Shown: piece after piece, positions 7,621 through 12,431 of the stretch
Position numbering within the stretch: position 1 is the stretch's first letter
How the letters are laid out: each line of letters starts with the position of its first letter
From: Desulfocapsaceae bacterium
Lineage (GTDB): Bacteria > Desulfobacterota > Desulfobulbia > Desulfobulbales > Desulfocapsaceae
Assembly: GCA_029934775.1 (NCBI GenBank)
Contig: JAOZLO010000041.1
Coordinates: 1-12,431 of the forward strand
Direction of reading: 5' to 3'
DNA: 12,431 bases
The notes under the pieces: model-generated
What the model was told of the DNA's origin: nothing
Database searches by the model: none
What the model saw: only the letters and a program-made list of their open reading frames with translations
Made by a program: the position numbers and the translations under genes

Positions 7621-7740
7621 AGTACCTTACTCCCTAACTTCTGTCATAAAAAACAAGAAACCGAGGAGAGTATTTTGAAATTATGTGGGTACACATACCA
7701 CCATGGTACTTATACCCCCTTGTGGGGTGTTAGTAGCATA
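7621..7740. repeat. Intergenic repeat, copy B (full form)
   Basis: Begins AGTACCTTAC, then CTTCTGTCATAAAAAA, a GAAAC/GAG segment and TATTTTGAAATTA. A hairpin-forming part follows: GGTA/TACC, then GGTACTTATACC, then CCCC/GGGG around a short loop, ending GTGTTAGTAGCATA. Copy C matches it over the whole length with scattered substitutions and small indels. The hairpin part carries no downstream T run, so it does not look like a terminator. Confidence 0.8.
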
Positions 7741-8000
7741 TACTTCCAAGGCACTTCTCCACCGTAACTAAAAAGTTTTCCGACTTGTCGGGTTAAGAAT
7801 AGAGAAAACATTTCATTTTACCAAATGAATGAACCTGAGTTCGATATACTACGACGTGGTGCTTGCTTCAATAAAAAACACCAATTCACGGCAAAAAGAG
7901 GACTATCTGTTAAAGTATTATGAAAAAGTACCAAGAGAGATAGTGGCCAATATCTGCTTTGTTGTTATATTCAACGCCATCTTATGATAGACAGCAGTTG

Positions 8001-8118
8001 AGTGTCTTGCGCCTGAATTTCTGTCATAAAAAAACAATAAACAGAGAAATATATTTTGAAATTACACGGTTACATAGAACCGAGGTACTTATGCCCCTTG
8101 TGGGGTGTTACTAGAATA
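8001..8118. repeat. Intergenic repeat, copy C (full form)
   Basis: Begins AGTGTCTTGC, shares TTTCTGTCATAAAAAAA and TATTTTGAAATTA with copy B. It ends with the stem CGGTT/AACCG, then GGTACTTATGCC and CCCCTTGTGGGG, then GTGTTACTAGAATA. The first stem has different bases from copy B yet still pairs, and TATACC in B corresponds to TATGCC here, which keeps pairing through a wobble. The copy ends about 75 bases before glgP. Confidence 0.8.
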
Positions 8119-8128
8119 GATATATCTA
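8098..8128 (+). promoter_or_regulatory. Palindrome and weak promoter candidate before glgP
   Basis: TAGATATATCTA (8117-8128) is a perfect 12-base palindrome 64 bases before the glgP start. Read as a promoter, TTGTGG (8098-8103) and TATATC (8121-8126) stand 17 bases apart, each only a partial match to consensus. The palindrome overlaps the possible -10 box, as an operator could. AT-rich palindromes of this size also arise by chance. Confidence 0.25.
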
Positions 8129-8180
8129 CCTTATCAGTTTGTCTAGAGGTGGTGTCCTTATTTGAAAAAATCACTTCCAG

Positions 8181-8185
8181 GGAGG
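8181..8185 (+). promoter_or_regulatory. Ribosome binding site deciding the glgP start
   Basis: GGAGG lies 7 bases before ATG 8193, a normal spacing. The in-frame GTG at 8187 would be only one base from the site, too close to be used, so the start is set at 8193. Confidence 0.8.
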
Positions 8186-8192
8186 GGTGAAT

Positions 8193-10697
8193 ATGAAGGT
8201 AATGGAAAGAGTAGAGTCGCAAACCGGACAGAAGGGTAGTTTGTCATCTGAACCGCATTTTCCCGCAACCGTAAAAGCGATAAGGGACAATATTATTCAT
8301 CACCTGATGAGTTTTCAGGGACGTGATCCGGAACGATCCGGAGCCAAGGATGTGTATAAAGCACTGGCCTATACCATGCGGGATATAATGGTAGAAAAAT
8401 GGATATCTACCCAGAAAACGTTTTACGCAAAGGAAAAAAAGAGAGTCTACTATCTTTCTCTTGAGTTTTTAATCGGCCGGTCTCTTGGTAACAGTATGAC
8501 TAATCTCGGTATGCTGGAAGCTGCAAAGAAGGCTGTAGAGGATCTTGGCTTTGATATGGCTGAAATACGTGACCAGGAAGAAGATGCAGCCCTTGGAAAC
8601 GGTGGTCTCGGACGTCTTGCAGCCTGTTTTATGGATTCAATTGCCACCCTTAAAATCCCCGCATATGGATATGGTATACGATATGAATATGGTCTCTTTT
8701 TTCAGCAGTTGATTGACGGCTACCAGGTAGAAGGTCCTGACAACTGGCTGGCGGATGGTACTCCATGGGAATTTGAACGTTCGTTACCACTCTTCAATAT
8801 ACAGTTCTTCGGCAATGTGACAAGCTATCAGGATGAGAATGGGAATTATAGAGTAAGATGGGTGAACACGAAAGATGTTAAAGCACGAGCCTCAGATATC
8901 ATGGTGCCGGGATACAGGAATGATCATGTCATCAATATGCGCCTCTGGTCGGCCCAGTCTTCAAGAGAACTCGATTTAAAAGATTTCAGCAGGGGAGATT
9001 ATATCGGGGCAGTTGAATCGAAAGTGAGTTCTGAAACCATCTCTAAAGTGCTCTACCCTCCTGACCATAATTATGCCGGACAGGAGTTACGACTGAAACA
9101 GCAGTATTTCTTTGTTGCTGCTACCTTTCAAGATATAATGAGGCGATATAAGAAAAAGCATGATACCTTCGATAAATTTACAGATATCGTTGCAGTGCAG
9201 CTCAATGATACTCATCCGGCTATTGCCATCCCTGAACTTATGCGAATCCTCCTCGATATTGAAGGGATAGGATGGGAAGTGGCGTGGAATATCACAGTGA
9301 ATACCTTTGCCTACACCAATCATACACTCATGCCGGAGGCCCTGGAACGTTGGACTGTAGATATGATGGGCAGGGTATTGCCCCGTCATCTGCAGATTAT
9401 TTACGAGATTAATCGTCGGTTTCTTGCCGATCTGGCTGAGAGTTATCCCGGCAATGAGAGAAAAATACGTGACCTCTCCATTTTTGAAGAGGGACCTGTA
9501 AAGATGGTGAGGATGGCTCATCTGGCAATCATTGGCAGCCATTCGGTAAACGGCGTTGCGGAACTGCATTCACAACTTCTTAAAGAGAGAATATTTCCCG
9601 ATTTCCACAATTTTTTCCCGGGAAAATTTAATTCAAAAACAAATGGTATCACGCCCAGACGCTGGCTGCTTGATGTGAACCCTGAACTGGCAGACCTGAT
9701 CAGCAGTCGTATTGGCTTTGGCTGGATTACTGACCTTGATCAGTTGCGCGGTCTTGAGACGTTGGTGGATGATCATGAATTCTGTGCAAAATGGCGCGGG
9801 ATAAAACTGGATAATAAGAATGCTCTTGCAGAGTATATCCATAAAACAGCTAAGCTGACCGTCAACTCTGAATCAATGTTTGATATTCAGGTCAAACGTA
9901 TACATGAATATAAACGCCAGCTACTTAATGCACTCCATCTTATACATTTCTATCATCGGATAATAAGAGGTGAAGCGGATAACAGAGCTCCCAGGACAGC
10001 GGTATTTGCCGGAAAAGCTGCACCTTCCTACTGGCGGGCAAAGTTAATAATTAAGCTCATTACCTCAATTTCCAATGTTGTTAACAATGACCCGAGGGTA
10101 AAGGAGCGTCTGAAGGTAGTTTTTCTACCCAATTATAATGTCTCTCAGGCCGAGATTATCATGCCTGCCGCAGATCTGTCAGAACAGATATCCACAGCAG
10201 GTACAGAGGCATCAGGTACCGGGAACATGAAGTTCTCACTTAACGGAGCTCTGACTATTGGTACACTGGATGGTGCAAATATTGAGATTCGGGAGGAGGT
10301 GGGGGAAGAGAATATCTTTATTTTTGGCATGACTGCCGATGAAGCTGAATTTGAAAGAAGGAATGTCAGCAGGACACCCCACCAGATATGCCGGGAGAAT
10401 GAGGAAATAAACGATATAATTGAGGCGATAAGTGATGGATGTTTCAGCAATGGAGATAAAACACTTTTCCAGCCCCTGGTAAAAAGTTTGATGGATAAAC
10501 ATGATCCTTATCTGCTTATGCTTGATCTTGAATCATATATCGAATGCCAGAATAGGGTGAGTGATATGTTTCTTGATCAGGACAGCTGGACCAGAATGGC
10601 AATACTCAATGTTGCACGTATGGGAAAATTTTCAACGGATCGTACTATTAAACAGTATGCAGAGGAGATCTGGGGGATTCCGGTAGGGGAGAAATAG
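8193..10697 (+). CDS. glgP: Glycogen/alpha-glucan phosphorylase
   Basis: Phosphorolyses alpha-1,4-glucans from the non-reducing end, releasing glucose-1-phosphate in the cytoplasm. It is a PLP enzyme of family GT35. With the ATG start it has 834 residues, close to bacterial GlgP (about 815) and rabbit muscle enzyme (about 840). The PLP lysine is K680 in GTGNMKFSLNGA. Upstream landmarks are GNGGLGRLAACF from residue 135, AYGYGIRYEYGLF, and FAGKAAPSYW. VKRIHEYKRQLLN, part of the catalytic domain, is also present. The N-terminus lacks a recognisable eukaryotic phosphoserine regulatory site, as expected for a bacterium. MalP (maltodextrin phosphorylase) is a possible alternative; sequence motifs do not separate the two by eye. 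It is transcribed away from the sulfur operon. iorA follows 124 bases later on the same strand with no clear terminator between. Confidence 0.95.
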   Translation: MKVMERVESQTGQKGSLSSEPHFPATVKAIRDNIIHHLMSFQGRDPERSGAKDVYKALAYTMRDIMVEKWISTQKTFYAKEKKRVYYLSLEFLIGRSLGNSMTNLGMLEAAKKAVEDLGFDMAEIRDQEEDAALGNGGLGRLAACFMDSIATLKIPAYGYGIRYEYGLFFQQLIDGYQVEGPDNWLADGTPWEFERSLPLFNIQFFGNVTSYQDENGNYRVRWVNTKDVKARASDIMVPGYRNDHVINMRLWSAQSSRELDLKDFSRGDYIGAVESKVSSETISKVLYPPDHNYAGQELRLKQQYFFVAATFQDIMRRYKKKHDTFDKFTDIVAVQLNDTHPAIAIPELMRILLDIEGIGWEVAWNITVNTFAYTNHTLMPEALERWTVDMMGRVLPRHLQIIYEINRRFLADLAESYPGNERKIRDLSIFEEGPVKMVRMAHLAIIGSHSVNGVAELHSQLLKERIFPDFHNFFPGKFNSKTNGITPRRWLLDVNPELADLISSRIGFGWITDLDQLRGLETLVDDHEFCAKWRGIKLDNKNALAEYIHKTAKLTVNSESMFDIQVKRIHEYKRQLLNALHLIHFYHRIIRGEADNRAPRTAVFAGKAAPSYWRAKLIIKLITSISNVVNNDPRVKERLKVVFLPNYNVSQAEIIMPAADLSEQISTAGTEASGTGNMKFSLNGALTIGTLDGANIEIREEVGEENIFIFGMTADEAEFERRNVSRTPHQICRENEEINDIIEAISDGCFSNGDKTLFQPLVKSLMDKHDPYLLMLDLESYIECQNRVSDMFLDQDSWTRMAILNVARMGKFSTDRTIKQYAEEIWGIPVGEK

Positions 10698-10811
10698 GTC
10701 CGGTAATGGTTGTTTTGCAATAAAAATACTTGCCTGTGAGGTGGGTTTCAGAGTAACATTTGTGGTTGTTTTTAAAATTGATGCGGATAAGAGAGGTTGT
10801 TTGATTAAACC

Positions 10812-10816
10812 AGGAG
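10812..10816 (+). promoter_or_regulatory. Ribosome binding site deciding the iorA start
   Basis: AGGAG lies 5 bases before GTG 10822. The ATG at 10820 is followed at once by a stop, and the in-frame TTG at 10801 has no comparable site, so GTG is the likely start. Confidence 0.7.
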
Positions 10817-10821
10817 ATAAT

Positions 10822-12431
10822 GTGACGAATAAAAATGACAACGAATTGTGGATGTCCGGCAATGAGGCCATTGCTCTCGGTGCTCACGAGGCCGGAGTAA
10901 AGGTTGCTTCAGGGTATCCGGGAACGCCCTCAACTGAGATTATGGAAAATCTTTCCCGTTATGAGGGTGTGTATACCGAGTGGGCCCCTAATGAAAAGGT
11001 TGGTCTTGAGGTGGCAATAGGAGCTGCTTTTACCGGTGCCAGGGCCCTTGCCACCATGAAGCATGTCGGACTTAATGTGGCTGCTGATCCGTTGTTTACC
11101 GCTTCGTATACCGGAGTCAACGGTGGTCTTGTCATTGTCTGCGCTGATGATCCGGAGATGCACTCTTCCCAGAATGAGCAGGACAGCAGGAATTATGCCT
11201 TCAGCGCAAAACTACCGATGCTTGAACCTTCAGAACCTATGGAGGCAAAAGAGATGCTCAAAACGGCTTTTGACCTGAGCGAAGATCTTGATACACCGGT
11301 TATTTTACGTATTACCACTCGTATTGCTCATGTAAAAGGTGTCGTAGAAAAGAGAGAAAGACGAGAGATTGTGGAGGGAGCAATCCACAAAAACCCGGCC
11401 AAGCTTGTGATGTTACCCGGGATGGCGAAAAAACGGCGTGCTTATGTGGAAGAACGCATGAACCGGTGTATGGAACTGGCGGAAACAGCCGATTTTAACA
11501 GAATTGAAGAAGGCGATAGCAAAAAAGGGTTTATAACCTCCGGGGTATCGTATCTTTACGTTAAAGAGGCTTTCCCGGATGCCTCTGTTTTAAAACTTGG
11601 TATGTGCTGGCCTCTCCCTGAGAAGATGATTCGCAGGTTTGCCGGAATGGTGGATGAACTCTATGTGGTGGAGGAACTTGATCCGTTTCTGGAGATCCAC
11701 ATTAAGGCTATGGGGATCAGTTGCAAGGGTAAAGAGCTTGTACCTAACCAGGGAGAGCTGAATACCGCAATTGTAAAAAGTGTTATTGATCCCGGGTCTG
11801 AACCGGAGGTGTTCGAGGAAGTAGCATTACCGATGCGACCGCCTAATATGTGTGCGGGATGTCCTCACAGGGGGATTTTCTTTAACTTATCCCGAATGAA
11901 ACTCTTTGTGTCCGGAGATATCGGCTGTTATACCCTGGGCTTTCTACCTCCCTTGTCGGCTATGGATTCATGTGTCTGTATGGGGGCGTCCGTTTCCATA
12001 GCACACGGTATGGCCAAGGCTGTAGGCGATGGTGGCCATGATAAAATTGTCTCTGTTATAGGAGATTCAACGTTTATTCATTCCGGAATTACCGGCCTGA
12101 TAAATACGGTATACAATAACTCAGCCTCAACTCTGATTATTCTCGATAACAGCATAACCGCTATGACCGGACAACAGGAAAACCCGGCATCCGGACGTGA
12201 TATGAAAGGGGAGGCGGCAAGCCAGCTGGATCTTGAAGCTCTCTGCCGGGCAGTTGGTGTAAAGCACGTGTATAAAGTTAACCCGCATGATGTTCCGGAG
12301 ACCAGGAGAATACTGAAAGAGGCTGTTGCTCTGAGTGAACCATCTGTTGTTATTTCGGAAGCACCCTGCGTTTTGCTGCCGGAAATGAAAGAGCGTAAAC
12401 CTGTATCATATTTTACCAATCAGGAAAATTG
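10822..12431 (+). CDS. iorA: Indolepyruvate:ferredoxin oxidoreductase alpha, partial
   Basis: Alpha subunit of the thiamine-diphosphate enzyme that oxidatively decarboxylates aryl-pyruvates (from aromatic amino acids) to aryl-acetyl-CoA, reducing ferredoxin. The frame is open from GTG 10822 to the window edge, 536 codons. The N-terminal pyruvate:ferredoxin oxidoreductase-type domain starts GNEAIALGAHEAGV (13-26) and continues SGYPGTPSTE (30-39). The C-terminal thiamine-binding half has the IorA hallmark MCAGCPHRG (C344, C347), GDIGCYTLG (365-373) and a GDS...NN thiamine-diphosphate/Mg2+ motif beginning at 414. Complete IorA proteins run to roughly 600 residues and end in a ferredoxin-like 4Fe-4S domain. 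That part lies beyond the window, so its presence cannot be judged. An iorB gene would be expected next. The start codon is GTG, supported by AGGAG. A specialised 2-oxoacid variant is possible. Confidence 0.92.
   Translation, partial: MTNKNDNELWMSGNEAIALGAHEAGVKVASGYPGTPSTEIMENLSRYEGVYTEWAPNEKVGLEVAIGAAFTGARALATMKHVGLNVAADPLFTASYTGVNGGLVIVCADDPEMHSSQNEQDSRNYAFSAKLPMLEPSEPMEAKEMLKTAFDLSEDLDTPVILRITTRIAHVKGVVEKRERREIVEGAIHKNPAKLVMLPGMAKKRRAYVEERMNRCMELAETADFNRIEEGDSKKGFITSGVSYLYVKEAFPDASVLKLGMCWPLPEKMIRRFAGMVDELYVVEELDPFLEIHIKAMGISCKGKELVPNQGELNTAIVKSVIDPGSEPEVFEEVALPMRPPNMCAGCPHRGIFFNLSRMKLFVSGDIGCYTLGFLPPLSAMDSCVCMGASVSIAHGMAKAVGDGGHDKIVSVIGDSTFIHSGITGLINTVYNNSASTLIILDNSITAMTGQQENPASGRDMKGEAASQLDLEALCRAVGVKHVYKVNPHDVPETRRILKEAVALSEPSVVISEAPCVLLPEMKERKPVSYFTNQEN

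Larger units (their letters stand above)
7520..8192. other. Divergent intergenic region with repeats
   Basis: This 673-base stretch separates the leftward sulfur operon from rightward glgP. It is AT-rich and has no credible gene. It holds three diverged repeat copies (listed separately). Between copies B and C are two short perfect hairpins: CCGAC/GTCGG with a 2-base loop at 7780-7791, and TTCATTT/AAATGAA with a 4-base loop at 7812-7829. Nothing recognisable as a riboswitch, tRNA or known small RNA was seen. The 7830-8000 part shows only weak pairing, such as CTATCT 7903-7908 with AGATAG 7938-7943. Confidence 0.75.

Noticed and set aside
7555..7767. A 70-codon plus-strand frame starting GTG with repeated ETE...ILKL segments
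   Set aside because: The repetition comes from repeat copies A and B. The DNA offset between them changes from 67 to 66 bases, so reading frame is not kept along the copies. Copy C has a stop (8038-8040) in the matching frame. There is no good ribosome binding site.
7554..8118. CRISPR array
   Set aside because: Only three copies, 64-120 bases long, diverged and irregularly spaced (67 then 380 bases); no short identical repeats with unique spacers and no cas genes.
10698..10821. Terminator or promoter between glgP and iorA
   Set aside because: No stem followed by a T run and no convincing -35/-10 or -24/-12 pair was found; whether iorA is read through from glgP cannot be decided from sequence.
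12078..12419. 113-codon minus-strand frame
   Set aside because: It lies wholly inside the thiamine-binding half of iorA, which has clear conserved motifs on the plus strand; treated as an antisense shadow.

Overview
The window reads as chromosomal DNA of a Gram-negative anaerobe, most likely a sulfate- or sulfur-metabolising deltaproteobacterium (Desulfobacterota, Desulfobulbales-like). This placement is inference. It rests on the mix of a type II secretion ATPase, a MetX-MetW pair, sulfide-using CysK and MetY enzymes, a bacterial glycogen phosphorylase and an anaerobic indolepyruvate:ferredoxin oxidoreductase, together with moderate base composition. No phage, transposase, CRISPR array, rRNA or tRNA gene is visible.

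Layout. Positions 1-109 hold a long imperfect palindrome. gspE (161-1846, +) follows and faces the end of a six-gene minus-strand block. In transcription order that block is a membrane-anchored TPR protein (7519-6920), metY (6906-5629), metX (5645-4488), metW (4501-3875), cysE (3825-2848) and cysK (2824-1907). The genes overlap or lie 13-49 bases apart and look like one operon. A 673-base divergent intergenic region (7520-8192) carries three diverged copies of a direct repeat plus small palindromes. To its right on the plus strand are glgP (8193-10697) and the start of iorA (10822 to the window edge, incomplete).

How the genes fit together. The minus-strand block is a sulfide-assimilation operon with two arms. 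CysE makes O-acetylserine and CysK replaces the acetate with sulfide to give cysteine. MetX makes O-acetylhomoserine and MetY replaces its acetate with sulfide to give homocysteine, the methionine precursor. MetW is the usual partner of MetX. The TPR protein at the head has no obvious enzymatic role. glgP (glycogen breakdown) and iorA (ferredoxin-linked oxidation of aryl-pyruvates) are separate metabolic genes that need not be co-regulated with the operon.

The coding content is largely ordinary. The less explained parts are the terminal palindrome, the three-copy intergenic repeat (one copy supplies the best promoter candidate for the sulfur operon), a degenerate cyclic-di-GMP-type motif pair at the N-terminus of GspE, and a long serine acetyltransferase without the C-terminal isoleucine used to dock CysK in enteric bacteria.
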